Shown here: piece by piece, positions 1 through 8,926 of the stretch
Position numbering within the stretch: the first letter of the stretch is position 1
How the letters are laid out: every line of letters starts with the position of its first letter
From: an uncultured Bacteroidales bacterium
GTDB lineage: Bacteria; Bacteroidota; Bacteroidia; Bacteroidales; Paludibacteraceae
Length of the DNA stretch: 64,000 nt
Reading direction: 5' to 3'
NCBI GenBank assembly: GCA_902766045.1
Contig: CACXCA010000018.1
Coordinates: 1 to 64,000, forward strand
Made by a program: the position numbers and the translations under genes
Notes under the pieces: generated by a model
Seen by the model: only the letters and a program-made list of their open reading frames with translations
Told to the model about the DNA's origin: nothing
The model's database searches: none

Positions 1-2
1 AC

Positions 3-962
3 TTTGATTGTCAAAAACTACCCGATTTATCGTTCGATTTAAACACAATCAATTGTTCTTTAGACAGTTCCGAGATACAACTCACCGCTCCAATTGCCAC
101 TGACAATTGCGAGACAGCCATCGTCGGAACGCTCTCTGCTCCAAAAGAATACTTTATTGGCAACAACATGATTTATTGGACTTTCACCGACAGCGCGGGC
201 AACACCTCTCAATGTACTCAAACAATCATTGTATTAGATAAATCAGCACCTGTTGTCAATTGTAATTACATTGTGCCTCTAACCTACAATCTATTCACTA
301 GCGACTGTGGAATCAACAGTCAACTGCTCAATATACAGACACCATACGCCATTGACAACTGCGAAAGCATCGTCGTAGGACACGCAGATATTCCTGATTA
401 TTTCGAGATAGGAGACCATACTATCGACTGGCATTTCACCGACATCTACGGCAACGAATCCTCATGTTCTCAATCCGTTACGATTGCAGACTATTATGCT
501 CCTGTTGTACAACCTGATGCGGAAACAATCCTTTATATAACTCTGCCGTTAAATGCCAACGACATTTCTTCCGATGAAATCGACATCCCTACACTATTTG
601 CCACAGATAACTGTGACGAAAGAATTGAAGGCGACGTAATAATGCCAACGAAATTTTCCATCGGTGACAATAGTATATTATGGACGTTTCGTGATGCCTA
701 TGGAAACGTCTCCTATTTCCCTCAAAACATATTTGCCATCAAACAATTTGAATTAGAGATTTATCCAAATCCTGTCCATGAAACACTTTATATTGCAGGA
801 TTAGAGCCTGATGAAGAAATAACACTATACAACACCATCGGTCAGAACATATACCAGACGAAATCCACCGGTAACCCCACCACAATTGATATGACAAACT
901 ATACAGACAACCTATATTTTATCTTCATCAGGAACCAATATTATAAAATCATAAGAAAATAG
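3..962 (+). CDS. C-terminal part of a T9SS-secreted HYR-like repeat protein (5' end outside window)
   Basis: The reading frame is open from the left edge, so the apparent ATG at 168 is internal. About four repeats of ~75-80 residues are visible, each with an ATDNC-like start, a central F-x-IGDN-x-I-W core and an ending like F-D-YGN-S-C-Q; this resembles HYR-type Ig-like adhesion repeats. The last ~75 residues form a type A T9SS sorting domain: it opens with EIYPNPV, continues through an LYNTIGQ strand and ends YYKIIRK. Known of the family: this domain directs export across the outer membrane and is cleaved during surface attachment or release. The cargo function is unknown; adhesion is a guess. 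The last HYR repeat has FPQN where its neighbours have a Cys-Gln ending. Confidence 0.8.
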   Translation, partial: FDCQKLPDLSFDLNTINCSLDSSEIQLTAPIATDNCETAIVGTLSAPKEYFIGNNMIYWTFTDSAGNTSQCTQTIIVLDKSAPVVNCNYIVPLTYNLFTSDCGINSQLLNIQTPYAIDNCESIVVGHADIPDYFEIGDHTIDWHFTDIYGNESSCSQSVTIADYYAPVVQPDAETILYITLPLNANDISSDEIDIPTLFATDNCDERIEGDVIMPTKFSIGDNSILWTFRDAYGNVSYFPQNIFAIKQFELEIYPNPVHETLYIAGLEPDEEITLYNTIGQNIYQTKSTGNPTTIDMTNYTDNLYFIFIRNQYYKIIRK

Positions 963-1063
963 GAAATCTTAAAGTTAAAAGTTTGATTTATCAACCTAAA
1001 GAAATTAATTTTACAAAAATAATTATCAGCCATAAATCTGATATCAATTTAACTTATTGAAAC

Positions 1064-1897
1064 ATGAAAAAAATATTAATCTTATTAATAACATATATTA
1101 CTTTATCTCAAATCAGTTCGGCTAAACCCGATCCTAACTTTCATATTTATCTATGTATTGGTCAATCCAATATGCAAGGAGTAAACAAACCAGAAAAGCA
1201 AGATTCTATACAAAATGATCGTTTTCTTATGATGGCTACCTCCTCCGTGAAATCCAAAAGGAAACTCTATAAGTGGTATCCAGCCACTCCTCCATTAGCC
1301 CATCATTACAATTTTCTATCTCCCATGATCAGTTTTGGAAATGAGATGACCCAACTAACCAACGACAATATTCAAATCGGTGTAATCGTTGTAGCTGCAG
1401 GATCAGCTTCCATTCAATTATTTGACAAGGACGACTGTACAAACTACTTAGAAAAGGCCAGTGACATGGAGAAATTATTCGCTGGATTGTATGACAACAA
1501 CTGTTACCAACGGATTATCGACTGTGGGAAAAAAGCGCAAAAAAGAGGATGTATCAAAGGTATCCTATTTCAACAAGGAGAGTCTGATGTCAATGATAGT
1601 TTATGGATCTCCAGAGTCAAAAAAGTTTACGAAAATATCATAACCGATTTAAACCTGAGCAGTGATTCTGTTCCTTTCTTAGTTGGAGAGACACTACAAA
1701 ACGGAATGTTCTCCTCTCTAAATGAAACAATAGCAAAAATTCCCGCTTTCATCAACAATTCCCACATCATCTTTTCCGAAGGATTGAAAGGTAATGATGA
1801 TAACATTCATTTTACCACATCCAGTAGCAGAGAGTTGGGTAAAAGATATGCCCATAAGATGATCGAGTTCCTACCCGATTCCGTTAAAAAGAAGTAA
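1064..1897 (+). CDS. Sialate O-acetylesterase-like SGNH hydrolase, secreted
   Basis: 277 residues with a signal peptide (MKKILILLITYITLSQ, cleavage near SSA). Blocks of the SASA/CE6 carbohydrate esterase family are visible: CIGQSNMQG with the nucleophile Ser near residue 35, AAGSAS in the oxyanion region, QQGESD in the middle and DDNIHF near residue 246 carrying the Asp-x-x-His pair. Such enzymes remove O-acetyl groups from sialic acid or other sugars in the periplasm. Its position about 1.3 kb upstream of an O-acetyltransferase cassette suggests a role on acetylated glycans, but the intervening alcohol dehydrogenase weakens any operon argument. A weak GTGTG/CACAC hairpin lies just after the stop, at 1915-1929. 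Confidence 0.75.
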   Translation: MKKILILLITYITLSQISSAKPDPNFHIYLCIGQSNMQGVNKPEKQDSIQNDRFLMMATSSVKSKRKLYKWYPATPPLAHHYNFLSPMISFGNEMTQLTNDNIQIGVIVVAAGSASIQLFDKDDCTNYLEKASDMEKLFAGLYDNNCYQRIIDCGKKAQKRGCIKGILFQQGESDVNDSLWISRVKKVYENIITDLNLSSDSVPFLVGETLQNGMFSSLNETIAKIPAFINNSHIIFSEGLKGNDDNIHFTTSSSRELGKRYAHKMIEFLPDSVKKK

Positions 1898-1963
1898 TAA
1901 ATAACAATAAAGAAGTGTGTTCACCACACCTATAAATTTTTCTAAGAACGAATAAAAAACAAC

Positions 1964-3142
1964 ATGGAAAACTTTAATTTTTACAGTCCGACCGAATTTG
2001 TATTCGGTAAAGACAGAGAGAATGAATGTGGAAAATATGTCCACAAGTTTGGAGGCACAAAAGTCCTACTGCATTATGGGTCTTCCTCTGCTAAGAAATC
2101 AGGATTACTGGATCGTGTCACGCAATCATTGAAAAAAGAGAACATTGAATTTATAGAATTAGGTGGTGTTCAACCTAATCCGCACGACAGTTTAGTTTAT
2201 AAGGGAATTGAACTCTGTAAGAAAGAAAATATCGATTTCATCTTGGCCGTCGGTGGAGGTTCGGTAATCGACTCTGCCAAAGCCATTGCCATGGGCGTTC
2301 CTTACGAGGGAGATTTCTGGGACTTTTACAGTGGCAAAAAGCCGAAAGAAGCCCTTTCCATCGGTACCGTTCTAACAATTGCCGCAGCAGGAAGTGAAGG
2401 ATCTGGAGACTCTGTCATCACCAAAGAAGAGGGTATGTTAAAAAGAGGAGCTAGCGGAGACTGCATCCGACCTAAATTTTCTATCCTAAATCCTCAATTA
2501 ACCTGTACCCTTCCAGCCTATCAGACGGCATGTGGTGCAACAGACATTATGGCACATATATTCGAGCGCTACTTCACCAATACCCAAGAAGTGGAAGTTA
2601 CCGATCGTCTTTGCGAAGCACTTCTTCTAACAATGATAAAAGAAACGCCAAGAGTCATTGCCGACCCCAATAATTACGCAGCAAGAGCGAACATCATGTG
2701 GGCTGGAATGGTGGCACATAATAACATTGTAGGAGTCGGACGCGAACAAGACTGGAACAGCCACGGCATAGAGCATGAATTGTCGGCTCTCTACGATTGC
2801 GCACATGGAGCCGGGTTAGCTGTCATTATGCCATCATGGATGGAATACGTGATGCACCACGATGTAATGCGTTTTGCTCAAGTTGCCACCCGTGTTTGGG
2901 GATGTCAGATGAACTTCTCACAACCCGAAGAAACAGCGAAAGAAGGAATCAAACGTTTCCGACAATTCCTTCATAGCATAGGAATGCCTATTAATTTCAA
3001 AGAATTAGGTGCAAAAGAGTCTGATATACCGCAACTAGTAAAAACATTCGGTATTGGAGAAGGAGAAACAGGCGGATTTGTTCACTTAAAAGCGAACGAT
3101 ATAGCAAACATCTACAAAATCGCCGTCGATGCGTCTATTTAA
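1964..3142 (+). CDS. Iron-containing alcohol dehydrogenase (YqhD/BdhA-like)
   Basis: 392 residues, normal for group III alcohol dehydrogenases. The cofactor loop VGGGSVIDSAKAIA lies near residue 97; metal ligands are expected in CGATDIMAHIFERY (Asp and His) and in the HELSALYDCAHGAGLAV segment (two His). The opening MENFNFYSPTEFVFGK matches the NADPH-dependent butanol dehydrogenase/YqhD branch, which reduces aldehydes in the cytoplasm. It appears to be transcribed alone: 66 bases separate it from the esterase gene and a strong hairpin follows. The physiological substrate cannot be read from the sequence. Confidence 0.9.
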   Translation: MENFNFYSPTEFVFGKDRENECGKYVHKFGGTKVLLHYGSSSAKKSGLLDRVTQSLKKENIEFIELGGVQPNPHDSLVYKGIELCKKENIDFILAVGGGSVIDSAKAIAMGVPYEGDFWDFYSGKKPKEALSIGTVLTIAAAGSEGSGDSVITKEEGMLKRGASGDCIRPKFSILNPQLTCTLPAYQTACGATDIMAHIFERYFTNTQEVEVTDRLCEALLLTMIKETPRVIADPNNYAARANIMWAGMVAHNNIVGVGREQDWNSHGIEHELSALYDCAHGAGLAVIMPSWMEYVMHHDVMRFAQVATRVWGCQMNFSQPEETAKEGIKRFRQFLHSIGMPINFKELGAKESDIPQLVKTFGIGEGETGGFVHLKANDIANIYKIAVDASI

Positions 3143-3154
3143 ACAAAAACAAAC

Positions 3155-3186
3155 TATGGAGGAATGATATTTTTCATTCTTCCATA
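3155..3186 (+). terminator. 13-bp hairpin between alcohol dehydrogenase and AlgJ-like gene
   Basis: Arms TATGGAGGAATGA (3155-3167) and TCATTCTTCCATA (3174-3186) pair with one G-T wobble around a six-base loop TATTTT. There is no clear U-run after the stem. It sits 13 bases after the dehydrogenase stop and 16 bases before the next start, so it could be a weak terminator or a 5' leader hairpin. Confidence 0.5.
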
Positions 3187-3201
3187 CATGTATAAATTTT
3201 C

Positions 3202-4308
3202 ATGAATCGAAAACACTTCATATTATTTACATTTGGCTTACTACTATTTGCAGCTATCCCATTAAAAGCTTTATTCCCAAATAGTAACAGTATCAACCTT
3301 GAAAAAAGGGAAGCAAAGAAAAAACCTTCATTTCATCGAATCGATGAAACGCTCTCACTACATCATAAGATAAAAGAATACACAAAAGAATACGAACAAT
3401 ATTACAATGATAACTACGTACTCAAAAACAGATTCATAGAACTATACAATTCACTCAAACTACTTACGAAAGTCAGTCCACTAGAAAAAAAAGTAATCAT
3501 CGGTCAAGACGAATGGTTATTTTTAGGAAATGAACATTCCAACATCGTGAACGAAACCTTAGGCTTCAGTCCTCTATCTCAAGAAGAATTGTCGGCAATA
3601 CGAACAAGTGTATTGAAGAAAAAAGCTTTTTGTGACTCACTCGGGATACCTTTCTTCATCACATTAGCGCCAGATAAACACAGTATCTATTCCGAATACT
3701 TTCCCTTAAAAAAGGTCAACGTCAGTCGATTGGAGCAAGTAGATGAACTATTAAAACAGACCGATGTAAATTACATCAACATACTTGACACACTACGAAC
3801 AGAGAAAGACAGGTTGCCTCTCTATTACAAAAACGACTCACATTGGAATTACAATGGAGCCTGGCTGGCCTATACAAAGATTTTCAAAAAGATACAACAA
3901 GCATGTCCCACCATCCACTACCTCACACAAGAAGATATTAATATTAAAGCAGAGCCATTTACTGTCTTGGATTTATCAAATATGATTTCTTTGAATGTAT
4001 GTGAATATATAGACATTTATTATCCAAAGATATTACCAGAAGTAAACACAATAGAAGACGAAGCTCACCCAGAGTTCATCAATCTAGTAAGATATCACGC
4101 TAAAAGTTCAAATTTCAACGGTAAAATAGTCCTATACGGAGATTCCTTTACAAAAAATTTATATTTATGGATATCCGCTTCTGTCGGTGAAACATTTTTC
4201 TGTCAAGGTGTCGGAGGCATCTATTTTGACAAAGAGCAGATCATACAAGAAAAGCCAGATGCAGTATTGTATGAGATAGTCGAAAGAGAGATTGAAAATC
4301 TAAAATAA
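3202..4308 (+). CDS. AlgJ/AlgX-like sugar O-acetyltransferase (SGNH hydrolase-like), copy 1
   Basis: 368 residues: an N-terminal signal anchor (ILFTFGLLLFAAIPLKAL), then a periplasmic domain. Two signature motifs of the AlgX/AlgJ SGNH-like family are visible: NDSHWNYNGAW near residue 210 (catalytic Asp-x-His) and YGDSF near residue 313 (Ser nucleophile). These proteins transfer acetyl groups delivered by an MBOAT partner to exopolysaccharide. The gene immediately precedes the MBOAT gene and is paralogous to the gene just after it (shared EYEQYYNDNY, LGNE, LAPDK, DSHWN, YGDSF, YEIVER). Function is inferred from motifs and context; the glycan target is unknown. Confidence 0.8.
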   Translation: MNRKHFILFTFGLLLFAAIPLKALFPNSNSINLEKREAKKKPSFHRIDETLSLHHKIKEYTKEYEQYYNDNYVLKNRFIELYNSLKLLTKVSPLEKKVIIGQDEWLFLGNEHSNIVNETLGFSPLSQEELSAIRTSVLKKKAFCDSLGIPFFITLAPDKHSIYSEYFPLKKVNVSRLEQVDELLKQTDVNYINILDTLRTEKDRLPLYYKNDSHWNYNGAWLAYTKIFKKIQQACPTIHYLTQEDINIKAEPFTVLDLSNMISLNVCEYIDIYYPKILPEVNTIEDEAHPEFINLVRYHAKSSNFNGKIVLYGDSFTKNLYLWISASVGETFFCQGVGGIYFDKEQIIQEKPDAVLYEIVEREIENLK

Positions 4309-4321
4309 GGAACACGCTTCA

Positions 4322-4352
4322 TTGTACAGTTAAATATTAATTTATAATTTTG
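4322..4352 (+). promoter_or_regulatory. Bacteroidota-type promoter for the MBOAT gene
   Basis: TTG at 4322-4324, 20 bases, then TAATTTTG at 4345-4352, matching the -33/-7 pattern of the primary Bacteroidota sigma factor. It is about 40 bases before the start at 4395, so the MBOAT operon can be expressed independently of the upstream AlgJ-like gene. Confidence 0.6.
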
Positions 4353-4394
4353 CGACACTTATTTTCACCCAAATAAAACAAACAATATTTGAGT

Positions 4395-5810
4395 ATGGTT
4401 TTCAGTAGTTTAATCTTTTTATTCGTATTCCTACCGATTGTCTTAACAATCTATTTTATTACACCTAATAGATTTAAGAATTTCATTCTCTTCCTTTCCA
4501 GTTTGTTTTTTTACACATGGGGAGAAGGTCTGCTAGTCTTTCTGCTTTTAGGTTCTGCCATTTTCAATTTTTTCATGGCAAAAATCATCGAAACAAAAAA
4601 AGATAAACTAACGATAGCCATCGCAATCATCGCAAATTTAGGTTGTTTAGGATTTTACAAATACTTCAACTTCACGATGGATAATTTCAATGCACTTCTA
4701 CAACTCATTGGAATCCATTCAGAAGCTATCCAACAACTACCTCGAATAGCCCTTCCGATCGGTATCAGTTTTTATACATTTCAGGCACTCTCCTACTGTC
4801 TGGATGTTTATTTCGGGAAAACCAAAGCCAACCATAACTTCATCAATTTTGCCACCTATCTCTGCATGTTTCCTCAATTGGTGGCAGGACCGATTGTACG
4901 ATATGTGGATATTGAAGCACAATTTAGCAATCGGCAACCGAACCTTGACTCGATTGCAGATGGAGTGGAACGTTTTATGATTGGATTCTCAAAGAAAGTG
5001 ATCATTGCCAATCCACTCTCATACGTGGCAGATGAAATATTCGCCATGAATTATGACGACCTATCTACACCATTAGCCTGGATAGGTGTCTTCGCTTATA
5101 GTATGCAGATCTATTTTGATTTCTCCGGTTACTCAGACATGGCCATAGGACTAGGGAAAATGTTCGGATACAATTTCTTAGAGAACTTCAACTATCCTTA
5201 TATATCCAAGAGCATCCGAGAATTCTGGAGAAGATGGCATATCTCCCTCTCCTCATGGTTCAGAGATTATCTTTATATCCCATTAGGAGGAAATAGAAAA
5301 GGAACCCATCGCACCTACATCAACCTCTTCATTGTCTTTGCCATTACCGGACTATGGCATGGAGCCAGTTGGAACTTTGTTGTCTGGGGACTTTTCCACG
5401 GTTTATTCCTTATCATCGAAAGAATTGGATTTGGCAAGATATTAGAAAAAACACATGCATCCATTCAACACATCTACACGATATTGGTTGTGATGATTGG
5501 ATGGGTATTCTTCCGTGCGACCTGTTTAACTTCGGCATTACACTACATCAAAACCATGTTTAGCTTCACTGCAGGTAACGAAGGCATATGCAAAATTCAG
5601 CAATTGACACTTTTAAACAATTTCAACTACATCATTGCTGCGCTAGCATTACTTTTCTCTATGCCAATATTTGTCATTATCAGCGACAAATTCATACAAA
5701 CAGAAAACACGAAATGGATTAGGACAATAGCCATCTTTGCACTATTTATCCTTGCCATTATTTTCACAACGGCGAGCAACTATAATCCATTCATTTATTT
5801 TAGATTCTAA
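4395..5810 (+). CDS. MBOAT family O-acyltransferase (AlgI/DltB-like)
   Basis: 471 residues from the ATG at 4395. The TTG at 4389 would add only two residues, while MVFSSLIFLFVFLP is the usual AlgI N-terminus. About ten membrane segments are seen. Family landmarks: SFYTFQALSY, FPQLVAGPIVR, YFDFSGYSDMAIG, SIREFWRRWHISLS with the first conserved His, YIPLGGNRKG and GLWHGASW with the essential MBOAT His. Known of the family: it passes acyl groups from a cytoplasmic donor across the inner membrane to an SGNH-like transferase. Here AlgJ-like genes lie on both sides, so this is the core of an O-acetylation cassette. Confidence 0.92.
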   Translation: MVFSSLIFLFVFLPIVLTIYFITPNRFKNFILFLSSLFFYTWGEGLLVFLLLGSAIFNFFMAKIIETKKDKLTIAIAIIANLGCLGFYKYFNFTMDNFNALLQLIGIHSEAIQQLPRIALPIGISFYTFQALSYCLDVYFGKTKANHNFINFATYLCMFPQLVAGPIVRYVDIEAQFSNRQPNLDSIADGVERFMIGFSKKVIIANPLSYVADEIFAMNYDDLSTPLAWIGVFAYSMQIYFDFSGYSDMAIGLGKMFGYNFLENFNYPYISKSIREFWRRWHISLSSWFRDYLYIPLGGNRKGTHRTYINLFIVFAITGLWHGASWNFVVWGLFHGLFLIIERIGFGKILEKTHASIQHIYTILVVMIGWVFFRATCLTSALHYIKTMFSFTAGNEGICKIQQLTLLNNFNYIIAALALLFSMPIFVIISDKFIQTENTKWIRTIAIFALFILAIIFTTASNYNPFIYFRF

Positions 5811-5813
5811 TTT

Positions 5814-7001
5814 ATGATTCGAAAACATTTCATATTATTCAGTTTCGCAGTGCTATTACTTAGTCCTGTCGTAATAAAATATCTATTCCCCAACAATAAC
5901 AACACGAATATAGAAAACAGAGAATTGGCAACGAAACCCACATTACAGATTTTCAACGATTCTCTCTCTTGTAATATGTCTCTGAAAAAATATTCTCACG
6001 AATATGAACAATATTACAATGACAATTACATATTAAAAAACCAATTCACCGTATTTTACAACGAATTAAAACTAAAAATGAGATCCAACCCATTGGAGAA
6101 ATCCGTTGTTATCGGAAAAGACGGATGGTTCTATTTAGGAAACGAATACTCTCTGTTGGTTGATAAGAATTTAGGTCTTAGACCTCTGTCGGAAGAAGAA
6201 TTGGAGGATATCAAAAATAGCATTATAAGAAAGCAGCGTTTCTGCGATTCTTTGGGAATAAAATTTATCATCACATTAGCGCCAGACAAACAAACCATCT
6301 ATCCAGAATATTATCCTTTTAATTTTAAAAAGGCAGGTCCCAGCAGAATAGAACAAGTAGGTGAATTATTAAAGTCGATGAATATTAATTACATCGACAT
6401 CATCGACACATTAAAAATTCATAAAAATATATGTAAGGAAAACATCTACCACAAAAAGGATTCTCACTGGAATTTCCATGGTGCATGGGCTGCTTATTCC
6501 AAAATTCTTACAAAAGCACACCAACTAGTACCCGACATAAAATGCTTAACATTGGATGATATTACGATTATAGAAGACAAACGCTTTGAAGGAATGGATT
6601 TAGCCAAGATGCTATCTATCGACGATTCTGAATTTGTTGACCAATACAGATTAAAAGAATACAATATAGAACAGATAGAGTCTGCAAAACAGGAGAAATT
6701 TGAAAATCATTATCTCGTATTAAAATTTCATGCAAAAAATGCCAATGTAAGCGCAGGGAAAATTGCCCTATACGGAGATTCTTTCTGTAACAATCTCTAT
6801 GAATTGGTTGCAGGATCCTGTCATGAAATATTTCATAATCAAAGTATAGGAGATATCTATTTCGACAAAGAATTGTTGGAAAGAGAAAGGCCCGACATCC
6901 TCATCTACGAAATTGTCGAAAGATATGTCCGATGTATTACCATATATTTAAAATTCTTTTTTAAAACAACAAACGAATCCTTATTACTAACTAAACAATA
7001 A
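5814..7001 (+). CDS. AlgJ/AlgX-like sugar O-acetyltransferase, copy 2
   Basis: 395 residues, starting three bases after the MBOAT stop, so surely co-transcribed. N-terminal anchor ILFSFAVLLLSPVVIKYLF; catalytic motifs KDSHWNFHGAW and YGDSF are intact. It is paralogous along its length to the protein upstream of the MBOAT gene, but carries ~20 extra residues after the shared YEIVER, including a hydrophobic stretch (CITIYLKFFFK). That extension could be a real anchor or the result of a mutation removing an earlier stop. Two AlgJ-like partners with one MBOAT may acetylate different sugars or positions (inference). Confidence 0.8.
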   Translation: MIRKHFILFSFAVLLLSPVVIKYLFPNNNNTNIENRELATKPTLQIFNDSLSCNMSLKKYSHEYEQYYNDNYILKNQFTVFYNELKLKMRSNPLEKSVVIGKDGWFYLGNEYSLLVDKNLGLRPLSEEELEDIKNSIIRKQRFCDSLGIKFIITLAPDKQTIYPEYYPFNFKKAGPSRIEQVGELLKSMNINYIDIIDTLKIHKNICKENIYHKKDSHWNFHGAWAAYSKILTKAHQLVPDIKCLTLDDITIIEDKRFEGMDLAKMLSIDDSEFVDQYRLKEYNIEQIESAKQEKFENHYLVLKFHAKNANVSAGKIALYGDSFCNNLYELVAGSCHEIFHNQSIGDIYFDKELLERERPDILIYEIVERYVRCITIYLKFFFKTTNESLLLTKQ

Positions 7002-7007
7002 AAAAAT

Positions 7008-8072
7008 ATGTATTTAAATCAGTTACAATTTTTACGGTTCATCGGTTTCTTTTTCATTATTGCACTTCATTCATCAGCATGGACAATTAATTGGTTTAAT
7101 ATTAATAATTTAGGTGCATGTTCCGTATCTTTTTTCTTTATTCTGAGCGGATTTGTTTCTGGATATAAAGAAGGAGGAATAGACACGCCAGCGATTACCT
7201 TTAACGTAAAAGACTGGGGGAAAGAAATCCTTTCTAGAATAAAAAAATTATATCCTTTGTATTTCATCACGATGATAATAACTATATATTATCGAGGAGG
7301 ATTGTCTCAGGCTCTGATTTACTCTGACTATGGACAAATACATTACATAACGAGGAGACTCTTAAAAAATATATTTATGATTCAGACATGGTTCCCGGAA
7401 GACTATTTCGGCATATATGAGATCAGTTGGTTCATATCAACAATCATGTTCTTGTACATCATAAAAAAGCCAATTTTATATCTTATGAAAAAATGTCTCA
7501 AAAACAATATGCATGTTTTCATTTTCTTCATTTCAACTTTAGTCCTCACATTCCTATACTGTTACACAACAAAAGATCTGAACATCGAATATTGGCAATA
7601 TGTTTTTCCACCATCAAGAGCAGGAGAATATATACTTGGAATATGTCTAGGACTACTTTATTATCCGATTTCCAAGTTCATTTCAAACAATAATTTCTTA
7701 AAAGAAAACATTGTTTTGTTTACCGCATTAGAACTTATTATGATTATATCCTGGTTTATGATAGCGAATAAACTTCCTGTTTTCGTTTGGCAATATAGAA
7801 TAGCCTATTGGATCATACCTAACTTGATGTTAATTACAATGTTCATGATTGGAAAGGGTTACTTATCCAAATTCTTTTCTTTAAAACCATGTGTAACATT
7901 AGGAAACATATCTCTTGAATGTTATCAAATTCACTTACTTGTCATACAAGGATATGTAATCTGGAATGGTGCAAATGCAGTTAGTCTTTTTGCAAACATA
8001 TTAAACTTTTTATTTTGCTTAGGCATAACTATAATGATCGGATTATACATACACCAAAAAAGAAAAGCATGA
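7008..8072 (+). CDS. Acyltransferase family 3 (OafA/WecH-like) membrane protein
   Basis: 354 residues, about ten membrane segments. N-terminal LQFLRFIGFFFIIALHSS carries the conserved R and H of the Acyl_transf_3 family, and SFFFILSGFVSGY is the usual second motif. Such enzymes O-acetylate lipid-linked sugars or O-antigen at the inner membrane. It follows the AlgJ-like gene by six bases and overlaps the next start (ATGA), so it belongs to the same operon. Together the four genes offer two mechanistically different O-acetylation routes, MBOAT plus AlgJ and OafA-like. Confidence 0.82.
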   Translation: MYLNQLQFLRFIGFFFIIALHSSAWTINWFNINNLGACSVSFFFILSGFVSGYKEGGIDTPAITFNVKDWGKEILSRIKKLYPLYFITMIITIYYRGGLSQALIYSDYGQIHYITRRLLKNIFMIQTWFPEDYFGIYEISWFISTIMFLYIIKKPILYLMKKCLKNNMHVFIFFISTLVLTFLYCYTTKDLNIEYWQYVFPPSRAGEYILGICLGLLYYPISKFISNNNFLKENIVLFTALELIMIISWFMIANKLPVFVWQYRIAYWIIPNLMLITMFMIGKGYLSKFFSLKPCVTLGNISLECYQIHLLVIQGYVIWNGANAVSLFANILNFLFCLGITIMIGLYIHQKRKA

Positions 8073-8563
8073 GAAGAAATAAATACATATTTGGAATTAT
8101 TCCTTTTATCATCCTCTTTTTTGTCGGATGTCAAAATTCGCCATTACTATACAGAGGAAATCGCTTAGTTGACAAGCCCATGCAACAAGCAACAGATAAT
8201 TCGATTATATATGCAATAGATTTCTGCAATGGCACGGTTATTGACAAAGAAAACATAGCATTGAACAATAATGATACAATCAGTATAACAGGATGGGCAA
8301 TGAGTCCTGATTCAAAAAAACTAAAAAAAGTAATCATTCACGTTGGTGACAGATACATCTCTGCCAGCTATGGTTTTTTCCGATATGATGTTCAAGAATT
8401 AGTAAGTTCATCGGATAATGAATATGGCTATGAGTTCTCTTTTTCAAAGGAAATCTTGTATGATAGCACGGGCAATCGAATCAATAAAATTGAATTGATG
8501 GGAATAACCCAAAAGAACGAATTGCTAAACGCTGATACAATAACTATATCATATCAAGAATAA
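8069..8563 (+). CDS. Lipoprotein of the O-acetylation operon
   Basis: 164 residues from the ATG at 8069, which overlaps the previous TGA. The longer frame from 8015 would begin inside the acyltransferase gene and bury the signal peptide. The N-terminus RNKYIFGIIPFIILFFVGCQN is a lipoprotein signal with Cys near residue 21. The C-terminal ~90 residues start with the strand ITGWAMSPDSKK and continue with VIIHVGDRYISASYGFFRYDV and YGYEFSFS; a similar GWA-x-D beta domain is found at the ends of some membrane glycan-modifying enzymes. A sugar-binding or accessory role is plausible but unproven. Confidence 0.7.
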   Translation: MRRNKYIFGIIPFIILFFVGCQNSPLLYRGNRLVDKPMQQATDNSIIYAIDFCNGTVIDKENIALNNNDTISITGWAMSPDSKKLKKVIIHVGDRYISASYGFFRYDVQELVSSSDNEYGYEFSFSKEILYDSTGNRINKIELMGITQKNELLNADTITISYQE

Positions 8564-8649
8564 GCAATCTTCTGTCTAATACCAAGATAAAAGGATGAAG
8601 TCAATCAAAAAAAACAGAGAAAGAACCATGTGCAATCTGCTTTTTTTTA

Positions 8650-8657
8650 TAACTTTG
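8650..8657 (+). promoter_or_regulatory. -7 box upstream of the 2-oxoacid oxidoreductase operon
   Basis: TAACTTTG followed by CAAAAC, 36 bases before the ferredoxin-subunit start. A -33 TTG at the proper distance is not evident. The position after the preceding operon and the TAnnTTTG match support it as the operon promoter. Confidence 0.5.
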
Positions 8658-8692
8658 CAAAACAATAAATTTACAATATAAAAAAGGTTAAA

Positions 8693-8920
8693 ATGGCTAA
8701 ATTTCAAGGAGCTGTTGTAGTTAACAAAGACAGATGTAAAGGATGCCAGTTGTGCGTTGTAGCTTGTCCTGCTAAAGTTCTGGCAATGTCCAAACAAGTA
8801 AATGCAAAAGGTTACAATTATGCCATCATGGCAAATGAAGAAGCGTGCGTTGGTTGCGCAAGTTGTGGTATTGTATGTCCTGACGGATGTATTTCAGTGT
8901 ATAAAACGAAAATAGATTAA
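8693..8920 (+). CDS. 2-oxoacid:ferredoxin oxidoreductase, ferredoxin (delta) subunit
   Basis: 75 residues with two 4Fe-4S motifs, CKGCQLCVVACP and CVGCASCGIVCP, as in the KorD/VorC-type delta subunits. It carries electrons from the TPP-dependent active site to ferredoxin. First gene of a four-gene operon (delta, alpha, beta, gamma), six bases before the alpha gene. Whether the natural substrate is 2-oxoglutarate or branched-chain oxoacids cannot be settled by eye. Confidence 0.9.
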   Translation: MAKFQGAVVVNKDRCKGCQLCVVACPAKVLAMSKQVNAKGYNYAIMANEEACVGCASCGIVCPDGCISVYKTKID

Positions 8921-8926
8921 GATAAG

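Noticed and set aside
4389-4394. TTG start for the MBOAT gene
   Set aside because: The ATG two codons later gives the standard AlgI N-terminus.
8015-8068. Longer start of the lipoprotein gene
   Set aside because: It lies inside the acyltransferase gene and would hide the lipoprotein signal.
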